From: Scytonema sp. RU_4_4
GTDB taxonomy: Bacteria > Cyanobacteriota > Cyanobacteriia > Cyanobacteriales > Nostocaceae
DNA length: 46,526 bases
Direction of reading: 5' to 3'
NCBI GenBank assembly: GCA_012031965.1
Contig: JAAUSC010000034.1
Coordinates: 1 to 46,526 of the forward strand
In this document: piece after piece, positions 25,366 through 34,083 of the stretch
How the letters are laid out: each line of letters starts with the position of its first letter
How positions within the stretch are numbered: position 1 is the stretch's first letter
Notes under the pieces: model-generated
What the model was told of the DNA's origin: nothing
The model's input: the letters and a program-made list of their open reading frames with translations, nothing else
The model's database searches: none
Made by a program: the position numbers and the translations under genes

Positions 25366-25984
25366 ATTTCTGTAGGTTATTCATATATAGCAATCCTAGA
25401 TGATTTTTGAAAAAACTTTTGATTGAATTAACCGCAGAGGCGCTCCAGAGCGCAGAGGAGGAAAAAAGAGAGTTGAGCGCTAAGGCGCACGCTCCGCTAA
25501 CACGAATGATTTAGGACTGTTACCTATGCCAAACCAAAAAATGTAGCAATAGTCGGCAATACTTTACCGCAAACCTCAACAAGTTGAACTGTTGTAGGTA
25601 AGTCCGCAATTGTTCCTTTCAGTAATTTTATTGCGCTTTTTACCATTTTCTGCATTTTTAGGCAGATTCTAGGCGCGACAGCTTAGAAGTTGCTCACCCC
25701 GGCTCTGGCATCAACCAAAGCCGCAGTGGAATCAAAGTCTACTGGCATCCAAATGAGAACCGCTATGGATGCATAGCAGTTCTTAAGCTTGATTTGCATG
25801 AGTTAGCCTATGTCTTTAGGTATATTTTTAGTATCCTTGGCTCATAAATAGCTAAAAAAGGCATTCATTAACTTAAAAACAGAGACTGACGTGAGTTTAA
25901 GCGTTGTAACTCCTATTTTTTGTGGATAACATGGAGAATAGTTCTTTAAAAGCTTCTTTCACCGCGTTTAGCGTCAGTTTTTTT
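25366..25984. other. Intergenic region upstream of remA
   Basis: Contains a GC-rich cyanobacterial repeat (AACCGCAGAGGCGCTCCAGAG type, 25428-25502) and nothing that looks coding. The remA promoter probably lies in 25800-25980. Upstream in-frame residues from 25922 are not family-like. Confidence 0.45.
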
Positions 25985-26254
25985 ATGGACATTCAGTTAA
26001 TCAACATCGGCTTTGGCAACATCGTGTCTGCCAACCGAGTAGTTGCCATTGTCAGTCCAGAGTCTGCCCCGATTAAGCGGATCATCACCGATGCGCGCGA
26101 TCGCGGTCAACTGATCGACGCAACTTACGGTCGCCGTACTAGGGCTGTTATTGTCACTGATTCCAGTCACGTTATTCTTTCAGCGATTCAGCCGGAAACG
26201 GTAGCGAATCGCTTTGTGATCACTCGTGATCACCATCAAGCTGTAGATAATTGA
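25985..26254 (+). CDS. remA: RemA-family (DUF370) regulator
   Basis: An 89-residue protein from ATG 25985 with the family's typical start [20 protein letters not shown], then [20 protein letters not shown] and [20 protein letters not shown]. In Bacillus, RemA is an oligomeric DNA-binding activator of matrix and osmoprotection genes; the cyanobacterial role is not established. The gene immediately precedes gmk, the same order as in Bacillus, which supports the identification. The gap of 165 bp suggests gmk may have its own promoter. Confidence 0.92.
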   Translation: MDIQLINIGFGNIVSANRVVAIVSPESAPIKRIITDARDRGQLIDATYGRRTRAVIVTDSSHVILSAIQPETVANRFVITRDHHQAVDN

Positions 26255-26419
26255 CTTAAAGGTAAATCTATAGTCCCACGCCTATTTGCGCCATACCAGC
26301 AGTACCATGTGAATTAAACTGGTTTTATGTCACCCAGACTACAAAACCTCGTTAGTCAGGAGTCATTCTACTCACGACTCAATGAATAGTATCTACTAAT
26401 TAATTCACAAGCTAAGCGG

Positions 26420-27019
26420 ATGATGCAAGTTATAACCACCAAAAGTGGTGCTACTACCAAAGAATGCCCTCCTGTTGGCAAGCTGATTATCTTGACTGGT
26501 CCCAGTGGAGTTGGCAAAGGCACTTTAATGCGATCGCTCTTACAGCGTCATCCCCAACTGCATTACTCTGTATCTGTGACGACTCGTTCTCCTCGTCCAG
26601 GGGAAATGAACGGCAAAGATTATTATTTCGTCAGCCGTAGAGAGTTTGAACAATTGGTAGCTGCAGGCGAATTACTGGAGTGGGCAGAATTCGCTGGTAA
26701 CTATTACGGTACTCCAAGAGAAGCCGTAATGAACCAAGTTCGCTCTGGCAAGAGGGTTGTGCTGGAAATTGAGCTAAAAGGAGCACGGCAAATTCGTGCT
26801 TCTTATCCTGGCGCCCTCAGCATTTTCATTTTGCCACCTTCTATGAGTGAATTAGAAAAACGGATACGTGGTCGCGCACAGGATTCAGATGAGGCGATCG
26901 CCCGTCGTCTACGTCATGCTCAAGAAGAAATCAGTGCTGCTGATGAGTTTGATATTCAAATCGTGAATGACGATTTTGAAAATGCTCTCAATTCCATAGA
27001 AGCAGCTGTACTGAGCTAA
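26420..27019 (+). CDS. gmk: Guanylate kinase
   Basis: A 199-residue nucleoside monophosphate kinase converting GMP and ATP to GDP and ADP in purine nucleotide supply. The P-loop GPSGVGKGT lies at 31-39, and the GMP-binding part includes [20 protein letters not shown] and [12 protein letters not shown]. The lid is [18 protein letters not shown], and the family ending [15 protein letters not shown] is complete. The first about 20 residues are a variable extension; a second Met (MQV) follows the first. It lies downstream of remA. Confidence 0.97.
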   Translation: MMQVITTKSGATTKECPPVGKLIILTGPSGVGKGTLMRSLLQRHPQLHYSVSVTTRSPRPGEMNGKDYYFVSRREFEQLVAAGELLEWAEFAGNYYGTPREAVMNQVRSGKRVVLEIELKGARQIRASYPGALSIFILPPSMSELEKRIRGRAQDSDEAIARRLRHAQEEISAADEFDIQIVNDDFENALNSIEAAVLS

Positions 27020-27046
27020 CACTCCTTGGGAAAACAGCCAGGATGA

Positions 27047-27799
27047 CTAATAACTAATTTGTAACGTCACCACAGCTTCCACCTGTTGCTCACCGCCAAC
27101 TATCGGGGTGGAAGCATCTTGTGCTGCCAGCTTACCATACTCAGCACGCGCAACAGGTCTTGGTGGCGGTGGAGGTGCGCTGGCTCCATTCACTTCAATA
27201 CTGACAACTTCTTTAGACTGTAAACCTAAAACACTCAAAACAGCTTGAGCTTGCTGTTGAGCATCTTGAGTGGCTTCCTTTAATGCTTGTTGTCGAGCAA
27301 GGGCGATCGCCTCATCGCTAGCAACAAAACTAATACCGCTAATTTGAGTCGCACCAGCTTTGACAGCTTCATCTAACAGAGTCCCAGCGCGGTCAGTCGG
27401 AATGCGAAAACTCACAACGTTAGAAGCAGCATACCCTGTAATACGCTGCACTTTATTGTCGTAATTATAAATTGGGTTAAGAGTAATGCCAGTGGTTTGT
27501 AATTTTTCCACATTACGGCTCTTGAGTAAAGCAACCACAGCTGATGATCTGCGAGCAGCTTCTTGTTGCGCCTGCTGCGCTGTTTTTCCTTGAACCTCCA
27601 CTCCCAAACTAACTTGAGACAAAGTTGTAGGAATTGCCTCCATTGCGCGACCATTGACAGTCAGAGTACGCAACATCCTCTCTTTCTGCTGCGCCAAAGC
27701 AGGTTGGGTAAAACTGACACATACAAGCAATGTTAAAGATAGAAATTTCCACAAGTTAAGAGCATTTAACTGCGAACCAAATACAGCATTTGTATTCAC
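27047..27799 (-). CDS. SIMPL domain (DUF541) exported protein
   Basis: A 250-residue protein with a GTG start at 27799, preceded by AGAGGAG. A signal peptide covers about residues 1-36 (LWKFLSLTLLVCVSFTQPAL, cleaved near AQQ). The remainder is the SIMPL/DUF541 domain: RTLTVNGRAMEAIP, VQGKTAQQAQQEAARRSSAV, ISGISFVASDEAIALARQQA and the terminal VEAVVTLQISY strand. Such proteins are periplasmic or outer-membrane associated; related proteins are linked to oxidative stress and to surface assemblies, but no biochemical activity is established. It converges on gmk with only 27 bp between the stops. Confidence 0.88.
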   Translation of the reverse strand: MNTNAVFGSQLNALNLWKFLSLTLLVCVSFTQPALAQQKERMLRTLTVNGRAMEAIPTTLSQVSLGVEVQGKTAQQAQQEAARRSSAVVALLKSRNVEKLQTTGITLNPIYNYDNKVQRITGYAASNVVSFRIPTDRAGTLLDEAVKAGATQISGISFVASDEAIALARQQALKEATQDAQQQAQAVLSVLGLQSKEVVSIEVNGASAPPPPPRPVARAEYGKLAAQDASTPIVGGEQQVEAVVTLQISY

Positions 27800-28317
27800 A
27801 AAACGTTCACTCCTCTAAAAAGTATTCATTTATGGAGATTGGATGAAGTTGTGGAAAGTCGTGAGAGGTTAGCTCTCATCAACAACTAAGTAGCTCAACC
27901 TAATTAGACGTGAAATGTCATTACGTTAGCGCAGCGGGCAAGGGAGGGCATACGGAACGCAGTGTAGACGCGTTTGCGCAGCGCCCCCGAACGGGGCTAG
28001 CGGCTTCCCGATAGCCGTAAGGCGTGGCGTAGCCATAGGGTAGCGAAGTAATCGCAAAGACTGTATTTTACGTTTTTCAATGTTGACCTACTTAACCTCT
28101 CATTGCTAACAAAAAACAACACACAACTCACAACTCACACTCCCTAATCCATCCCTGAACAGACAACTAGCAATATGTCCATACAGGAGGTATGTTTTTA
28201 CTTTGACACGACTACAGCCAAAAGTCTAAACAGTTACATTTTTAGAAACTGAAAAAGAGTTGTCACTTCACTGTTAAATGTCAATTGTTAACTGCAAACA
28301 AATAAAGGAGAATATTT
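27800..28317. other. Intergenic region with GC-rich palindromic repeats
   Basis: The divergent promoters of the SIMPL and EVE genes should be here. A GC-rich repeat patch (27925-28060: GTTAGCGCAGCGGG, CCCCCGAACGGGGCTAGCGG, GGCGTGGCGTAGCCATAG) is of the kind found between genes throughout these genomes. GGAGG at 28187 is not followed by a start codon at suitable distance. Confidence 0.5.
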
Positions 28318-28761
28318 GTGCCATACTGGCTGCTGAAAACAGAACCAGAAGAGTATTCCTACTGCGATTTAGAACGGGATGGCAGTACAATTTGGGATGG
28401 AGTGAGCAATCCATTGGCTCTTAAGCATCTGCGTACGATGGAAATTGGTGATTTGGTCCTTATTTACCACACAGGTAAAGAGCGGCGAGTGATAGGTGTA
28501 GCGGAGGTCGTCACTCAACCTTACCCCGACCCAAAATTAGACGATGGTAAACGGGTCGTTATCCAGGTACGAGCCGTACGAAGAGTACCTCAGCCAGTCA
28601 CCCTAACCCAAATTAAGCAGGACGGAAATTTTGAAGGTTTTGATTTACTACGCCTTCAAAGACTATCCGTAGTGCCAGTGTCAGAGTCTCACTGGGAGCG
28701 CCTTCTCGAATTAACAGGCGTATCAATTCATTTATTAATGCTTTCTCTAGCACGTCTATGA
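28318..28761 (+). CDS. EVE-domain protein
   Basis: A 147-residue protein with GTG start 28318 and ribosome site AAAGGAG 9 nt upstream. It is essentially a single EVE domain: MPYWLLKTEPEEYSYCDLER, DGVSNPLALKHLRTMEIGD, VLIYHTGKERRVIGVAEV and the final LLRLQRLSVVPVSESHWERLL. EVE domains are PUA-like folds that bind modified bases in RNA or DNA, and free-standing versions occur in many bacteria with no settled role. It is followed 55 bp later by the antiporter, possibly co-transcribed. Confidence 0.92.
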   Translation: MPYWLLKTEPEEYSYCDLERDGSTIWDGVSNPLALKHLRTMEIGDLVLIYHTGKERRVIGVAEVVTQPYPDPKLDDGKRVVIQVRAVRRVPQPVTLTQIKQDGNFEGFDLLRLQRLSVVPVSESHWERLLELTGVSIHLLMLSLARL

Positions 28762-28816
28762 TAGTAACTTTCAACAAACTTGTAAATTGAAAGGGAAGGA
28801 TTTTCCAAAATAACCG

Positions 28817-30244
28817 ATGCAGTTAGATCTTATAACCTTCTCATTTCCCTTGTTAGCAACAGCGACACAAACAGCAGATAGTTCAATGGTACTGGCAGCA
28901 GTGCTGCTCAGTATAGTCGTCATTTACCTTGCCAGTAAAGTTGGCGGGGAACTATCAAACCGCTTTGGGTTACCGCCAGTGTTAGGGGAATTGGTAGGAG
29001 GTGTAGTAGTAGGTATCTCTGTTCTCCATCTGTTGGTGTTTCCAGAAGGGGGGGCAGATAGTTCCAGCTCTTTAATCATGACCTTCCTTCAAAGCACTGC
29101 TGGTCTGAGTCCAGACGCTGCTGATGCTGTCTTTACGGCGCAGTCTGAGGTCATTTCCGTATTAGCAGAACTCGGTGTCATCATTCTGCTGTTTGAAATT
29201 GGTTTGGAATCAAACATCAGAGACTTGATAGCTGTTGGTATGCAAGCGACTGTGGTAGCAGTAGTGGGTGTGGTAGTACCCTTTACTGCTGGTACGGTAG
29301 GATTGATGACTTTGTTTGGCATTCCAGCGATACCAGCGATTTTTGCTGGAGCGGCTCTGACTGCTACGAGTATTGGTATTACTTCCAAGGTACTATCAGA
29401 ACTTGGGCGTCTTAACTCAAAAGAAGGGCAAATTATTTTAGGTGCTGCTGTTATTGACGATGTGTTGGGAATTATCGTTTTAGCAGTAGTGGCAAGTCTT
29501 GCAAAAGATGGTTCAGTGGATGTTGGCAAAGTCATTTATCTAATCATTAGTGCCAGTAGTTTCTTGTTGGGTGCAATTGTTCTAGGAAATCTTTTCAGTA
29601 ATACCTTTGTAGCAATTGCTAACAAACTAAAAACTCGTGGTGGATTAGTTATACCAGCATTTATCTTTGCCTTTGTGATGGCATACTTTGCTGCAGCCAT
29701 TCAATTAGAGGCAATTTTAGGTTCTTTTGCTGCTGGTTTGGTTTTAGACGAAACAGACGAGCGTGTAGAACTACAAAAGCAAGTTGTCCCTATTGCTGAT
29801 ATACTAGTGCCAATTTTCTTTGTGACTGTTGGCGCAAAAACTGATTTAGGAGTTTTAAACCCAGCAATTCCCAGCAACCAGGAAGGTTTAGTAATGGCGA
29901 TTTTTCTGATCGTTGTTGCCATCTTGGGTAAAGTTGTCACTGGTTTGAGTGTGTTTGGTCAACCTCAACTCAACCGCTTGGCAATTGGTGTAGGTATGAT
30001 TCCTAGAGGCGAGGTAGGATTGGTGTTTCTTGGTATTGGCTCCTCCATTGGCATTCTTTCAAAACCTTTGGAGGCAGCAATTATTATGATGGTCATCCTA
30101 ACAACCTTTATAGCCCCTCCCCTTTTGCGGTTCGTATTTCCAGAACCAAAAACGGCACCTACAGTTACAGAGGAATTGGTTTTAGACGATTCTTCGGAAA
30201 AATCATTGGTCATGGAACCACCAAATTCTCAGGACGATAAATAA
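28817..30244 (+). CDS. nhaS3: Na+(K+)/H+ antiporter, CPA2 family, NhaS3-like
   Basis: A 475-residue membrane protein with about 11-13 hydrophobic segments. It shows LPPVLGELVGGVVVGISVL near residue 55, the CPA2 signature GAAVIDDVLGIIVLAVVAS with the paired Asp residues of the ion-binding site (around 215), and FAAAIQLEAILGSFAAGLVL near 300. The acidic C-terminal tail after FVFPEPK is hydrophilic. The N-terminal pattern (SIVVIYLASKVGGELSNR) resembles cyanobacterial NhaS3, the essential thylakoid Na+/H+ antiporter of Synechocystis. The symbol rests on that resemblance. Ion choice cannot be read from sequence. Confidence 0.85.
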   Translation: MQLDLITFSFPLLATATQTADSSMVLAAVLLSIVVIYLASKVGGELSNRFGLPPVLGELVGGVVVGISVLHLLVFPEGGADSSSSLIMTFLQSTAGLSPDAADAVFTAQSEVISVLAELGVIILLFEIGLESNIRDLIAVGMQATVVAVVGVVVPFTAGTVGLMTLFGIPAIPAIFAGAALTATSIGITSKVLSELGRLNSKEGQIILGAAVIDDVLGIIVLAVVASLAKDGSVDVGKVIYLIISASSFLLGAIVLGNLFSNTFVAIANKLKTRGGLVIPAFIFAFVMAYFAAAIQLEAILGSFAAGLVLDETDERVELQKQVVPIADILVPIFFVTVGAKTDLGVLNPAIPSNQEGLVMAIFLIVVAILGKVVTGLSVFGQPQLNRLAIGVGMIPRGEVGLVFLGIGSSIGILSKPLEAAIIMMVILTTFIAPPLLRFVFPEPKTAPTVTEELVLDDSSEKSLVMEPPNSQDDK

Positions 30245-30252
30245 AAATCTAG

Positions 30253-30284
30253 AGTACAGACGCATTATTTACAGCGTCTGTACT
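30253..30284. terminator. Hairpin after the antiporter gene
   Basis: AGTACAGACGC (30253-30263) pairs perfectly with GCGTCTGTACT (30274-30284) 9 bp after the antiporter stop. There is no T run, so it may work as an mRNA-protecting 3' stem rather than a classical terminator. Confidence 0.6.
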
Positions 30285-31278
30285 TAGACCTGTACGGAGT
30301 TCTCAATTTCTCTGATTGAGGTTTTCTGTTTGTTTCTCTTTACCAATTTTGGCAACAGCTGACTCTGCCAATGGCTTTGTCGGTGTTGCGATTGTTGGAG
30401 TCTGTACTAGCGACAAAATCCCCGATATTTCCGGGCACATTCATCCAATGTCCGTATTATTTCTCATGGGTATGTGATGCTCCTTCAGGACATCGTACAC
30501 CAAGCAGGTTGGCTATAGGTGATCCAAGCACTAGAATATGAAGAATTTGTAACTTTACTCTTTCCAATGGAAACTTTTATCCCTAAATCTTCGTCCCCTA
30601 AAATTAAAATTTTAAGGAGTTTGTTCTAAAACGTCACCAACATTGGGAATGTTCTTTGAAGTATAAAGTTAAAGTACAAGGTCTTTGTTGATCCTTTGCC
30701 TGTATCCTTCATACTTTATTCTTTTATTTAGGTACTGACTGGGATTGACTAATGATTTTAGATTTGTGATTGAAGAACAAAGCGTGAAAATTCAAAAAAA
30801 TCAGTAGCTAACAATTCAATCAACAATCGATAATCTAAAATCAAAAACCTAACAAATCAAAAATGCCATAGCGGCAGAAAAAACTATTGGCGGCGTGCTA
30901 GAATTTGACGCCACTCATTCATTTTAGTTCCTGAGAAGGATTAATACAGAACAACTTCTACTCCTAATGGTAAAACCTTAATAAGTATTAGGGAAATGAT
31001 ACGCTTTCCTATCACCAAAATCAGATTGCATCTAAAAAATGACTACTATCACTGTGTCTTTATAAAAGCAGAAAATGATGCTTTTGCCACTAAAGCCAAG
31101 GTGCGGGCGGTGATAGTGTGAGGATTTACCGAAACTTTGACCAACAAAGAACTCAGCACAGTTATCAGTACACAAGTGTACTGATAACTGATAACTGATA
31201 ACTGAATTCTACGTTTTGTTTTCTGGGTGCTTCTTAAGTCATGACGGCTCTCATAAATACGAATCAGGAGAAAACACT
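30285..31278. other. Long intergenic region and leader upstream of the first amidase
   Basis: No gene is seen in almost 1 kb. Near the right side lie the 35-bp block 31107-31141, shared with the second amidase gene, and a short tandem repeat insertion (TCAGTACACAAGTGTACTGA palindrome and GATAACT units, 31160-31205). The ribosome site CAGGAG lies 8 nt before GTG 31279. Confidence 0.5.
31107..31141 (+). promoter_or_regulatory. Shared upstream block of the amidase genes, copy 1
   Basis: Starts GCGGTGATAGTGTGAGGATTT and continues to GAAACTTTGAC. It matches 33 of 35 bases at 34008-34042 before the second amidase gene. Its survival in both upstream regions while other flanks diverged suggests a promoter or regulatory site. 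Here it is 137 bp from the start codon because of a repeat insertion. Confidence 0.55.
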
Positions 31279-33234
31279 GTGAAAACCCACTGGTTACTAC
31301 CTGGTACTTTTGTAACGACTAGTCTCTTGATGCTATCGTCGCCTGCTCAAGCAGCACAAGCAGCAAAACTTCAATCTTGGCGTTTTGATGCCAATCAAAA
31401 CCGATTGGAAATTAACACTCAAGGTCCAGTTCAACCTCAGGCACAACTTGTCTTTAACCCTACGCGATTGGTTATTGATTTGCCAGGAGTTGATTTTGGG
31501 CGTCCACAGTTGACGCAGTCGGTAGGCGGTCCAATTCGGTCTGTTCGTGTTGGTCAATTTGACCCACAAACAACTCGTATAGTCGTTGAATTAAGTCCTG
31601 GTTATACCCTCGACCCCAAGCAGGTAAAATTTGAAGGGAAAACAGCGAGTCGCTGGACGGTACAATTACCAACACCACAAGCTGAGGGAGTCGCCTCCTC
31701 GCCACCATCTTCAAGCCCAAAAACTCCAAGTCCAAAAACTGAAGAAGTCGTCATCTCGCCACCAAGAAATGTTTACAGTGTGGTGACAATAGATTCTGAA
31801 GCTGAGAAAAAACCTGAGTTCTCTAAGGCTGTTGTTGTTGCAGAAAGAACAATTCAACTTGAGAGTCTACAAGTCACAGGGGATGGTTTTTTTCTGCGCA
31901 CTAGTGGTGGAAATCCTCAGACTCAAATCATTCGCAGCCGCGATCGCAAGACCATCTTTATTGACATTCCTGGCGCCACTTTGTCACCTAATTTTGGCGA
32001 TCGCGATAGATCTATAAATAAGCATGGTGTCAACCGTGTTGAAATGATTCAACTGCAAAAAACACCACCTGGTGTTCGGATGGCGCTGCGGGTAGACAAA
32101 GATAGCGCTGACTGGCGCATAAGCACAAGCAGTTTTGGTGATTCCAGTGGTTTGGTCGTTCTACCGAATCGTTATGCGGGTAACTTACCTAGAAATAATT
32201 ATTCTGATACTTCATCAGATAATTCTTTCGCGGCTGCTGTGGAGATACCAGCAAGCAACGCAATCTCCACAATTGAGTCTGTGGAACTAGGCGCGACTGG
32301 TACGCAACTGCTGATTAAAGCAGACCAACGTCTCTCTTCTCCTCTTAATGCTGCTTGGGAGAAGTCATCTGGTCTGTACCGCATCACCATTCCTAATGCT
32401 AAGTTGGCTTCTTCTGTCAAAGGTCCAAATTTGGATGCGAGTAGCCCTATTCTCCGCATCCGCTTACAACAACAAGACCCCCGTACTGTTGTCGTCTACG
32501 TTCAACCAGCAGCGGGAGTGCGAATTGGGCAAATCAATCAACTCAATGGTCAGCTTCTGTCTTTGGGATTAGAGCGTAACCGTTCAATCGCACCCCCAAT
32601 TGCTTTACCTGCAATACCACGACCAAACCCGCGACCTTTGCTATCACCGAATGTAACAAGCAATCCTCCCGCCCGAAATCCTCGCGCTCCTAAGGGACGA
32701 GTCATCATCGTTGTTGACCCAGGACATGGCGGTAAAGACTCTGGAGCACTTGGTATTGGGGGAATTCGAGAGAAAGATATTATTTTGCCTATCAGCAAAC
32801 GAATCGGTGAAATTTTACAGCAAAATAATGTACAAGTGTTACTTACCCGCAATGCTGACTATTTTGTCACCCTTCCAGGACGGGTTGAGATGGCAGACCA
32901 AGCAAATGCTGATGTCTTTGTGAGTATCCACGCTAACTCAGCAGGTGCAGAGCGTCCAGAAGTGAGTGGTTTAGAGACTTATTATTATGACAGCGGTTTA
33001 AGCCTAGCTCGCATCGTTCATAACAGCATTCTCCGAAGTGTCAATGTGAAAGACCGTGGCGTGCGCAAAGCTAGATTCTACGTCCTCAGAAAAAGTTCTA
33101 TGCCCTCTATTTTGGTGGAGACAGGCTATCTCACTGGTCGAGAAGACGCTGCTAAACTGTCAAACCGACTGTATCAAAATCAAATGGCAGAGGCGATCGC
33201 TCGTGGTGTGCTTCAGTACTTAAAGCAAAAGTAA
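31279..33234 (+). CDS. amiC1: N-acetylmuramoyl-L-alanine amidase with AMIN domains (first of tandem pair)
   Basis: A 651-residue exported enzyme, GTG start 31279 with CAGGAG upstream; earlier in-frame ATGs give no signal peptide. The signal peptide ends at AQAAQAA (about residue 27). Two AMIN domains (about 30-135 and 190-300), which bind peptidoglycan, are separated by Pro/Ser-rich linkers. A third AMIN-like stretch follows (KASGLYRITIPNAKLA region), then a Pro/Arg-rich linker and an Amidase_3 domain with VDPGHGGKDSGA (His), REKDI (Glu), VSIHANSAG (His) and SILVETGYL (Glu). It cleaves the amide between MurNAc and the peptide. In Anabaena and Nostoc the tandem amiC pair drills septal nanopores for cell-cell communication and is needed for heterocysts. 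Confidence 0.93.
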   Translation: MKTHWLLPGTFVTTSLLMLSSPAQAAQAAKLQSWRFDANQNRLEINTQGPVQPQAQLVFNPTRLVIDLPGVDFGRPQLTQSVGGPIRSVRVGQFDPQTTRIVVELSPGYTLDPKQVKFEGKTASRWTVQLPTPQAEGVASSPPSSSPKTPSPKTEEVVISPPRNVYSVVTIDSEAEKKPEFSKAVVVAERTIQLESLQVTGDGFFLRTSGGNPQTQIIRSRDRKTIFIDIPGATLSPNFGDRDRSINKHGVNRVEMIQLQKTPPGVRMALRVDKDSADWRISTSSFGDSSGLVVLPNRYAGNLPRNNYSDTSSDNSFAAAVEIPASNAISTIESVELGATGTQLLIKADQRLSSPLNAAWEKSSGLYRITIPNAKLASSVKGPNLDASSPILRIRLQQQDPRTVVVYVQPAAGVRIGQINQLNGQLLSLGLERNRSIAPPIALPAIPRPNPRPLLSPNVTSNPPARNPRAPKGRVIIVVDPGHGGKDSGALGIGGIREKDIILPISKRIGEILQQNNVQVLLTRNADYFVTLPGRVEMADQANADVFVSIHANSAGAERPEVSGLETYYYDSGLSLARIVHNSILRSVNVKDRGVRKARFYVLRKSSMPSILVETGYLTGREDAAKLSNRLYQNQMAEAIARGVLQYLKQK

Positions 33235-33287
33235 AGCACTTAAAATGCCAGACTACCAGTTGGTACTGGCTGTAATCAAGCTCTTTA

Positions 33288-33311
33288 CCGGAACTCAAGT
33301 TCCGGTTTTTA
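33288..33311 (+). terminator. Terminator after the first amidase
   Basis: CCGGAACT (33288-33295) pairs with AGTTCCGG (33298-33305) around a 2-nt loop, followed by five T. It lies 54 bp after the stop codon, so the two amidase genes are probably transcribed separately. Confidence 0.85.
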
Positions 33312-34083
33312 TTGTGACATTATTTTGACATGATTTACGGAGGGTGTCAGGGAACACTGTTTGAAGTCATCTGACATCCTTGCCCTTGTTCAGATGCAAA
33401 ACATCCATCGTGTCTCCAGGCTTTTACCAACTGACACCGGAACACTGGCTTACCTAAAACTACTCTTTTGTTTAAAAATTAAATATAATTTTTGACACAA
33501 TAAGTCATTTGTTTATGCAATTGGGTAAAGCTCACTGTCATACGTCCTGCACACAAGCACTCTGGGGCGTAGCGTCTTGGCTACTCAGAAGGCGATGCTC
33601 CTTGGGGCGGCTCCAAAGGAGCATCGCCCGTATATTGCTGAGGGGTTTTTGGAGGAAACTCCTCCCTCGTTCAAAAAAGAACCAGGGAAAGTCAAGAAGC
33701 AACTCTAGGCAACAGGACATACTCTACGCCTTGGATTTTACTTTAGACAATATGTTCTCTTTACCACATGAGCTGACACCCTCTAAGATATCTAGCAATG
33801 ACACAAATTAATATAAAGTTCTCACAAAGTTAAGCAAAAATGAGCAAAATTGACGACTCTATTATTTTCAAATTGGTGTAATCTAATGCTTTGCAAACTG
33901 CATTTTTTGTGCCATAAAAGCATACAAAAACTGAGAGGGTTATGCCACAGTTGAACGCCATCAACATCTTTATACCAACTAACCACGTATTTGCAGCTAG
34001 GATTTGAGCGGTGATAGTGTGAGGATTTTCTGAAACTTTGACATTTTGACAGCTCTGACAAGTACGAATCAGGAGAAAATACT
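33312..34083. other. Intergenic region between the two amidases
   Basis: Contains a 14-bp hairpin, GGCGATGCTCCTT to AAGGAGCATCGCC (33590-33627), and near its end the 35-bp block 34008-34042 shared with the first amidase. A 100-residue open frame around 33509-33811 is repeat-derived and not accepted as a gene. Confidence 0.5.
34008..34042 (+). promoter_or_regulatory. Shared upstream block of the amidase genes, copy 2
   Basis: Matches 31107-31141 at 33 of 35 positions. It lies 41 bp before the GTG start. The ribosome-site region (TACGAATCAGGAG onward to the start) is also nearly identical between the two genes, so the duplication included the control region. Confidence 0.55.

Noticed and set aside
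29089-29535. 148-residue minus-strand frame inside the antiporter gene
   Set aside because: Antisense of a conserved membrane protein; Thr/Pro/Ile-rich composition is typical of shadow frames.
33509-33811. 100-residue frame between the amidases
   Set aside because: Built over a GC-rich hairpin repeat, Arg/Leu-rich, no ribosome site or family resemblance.
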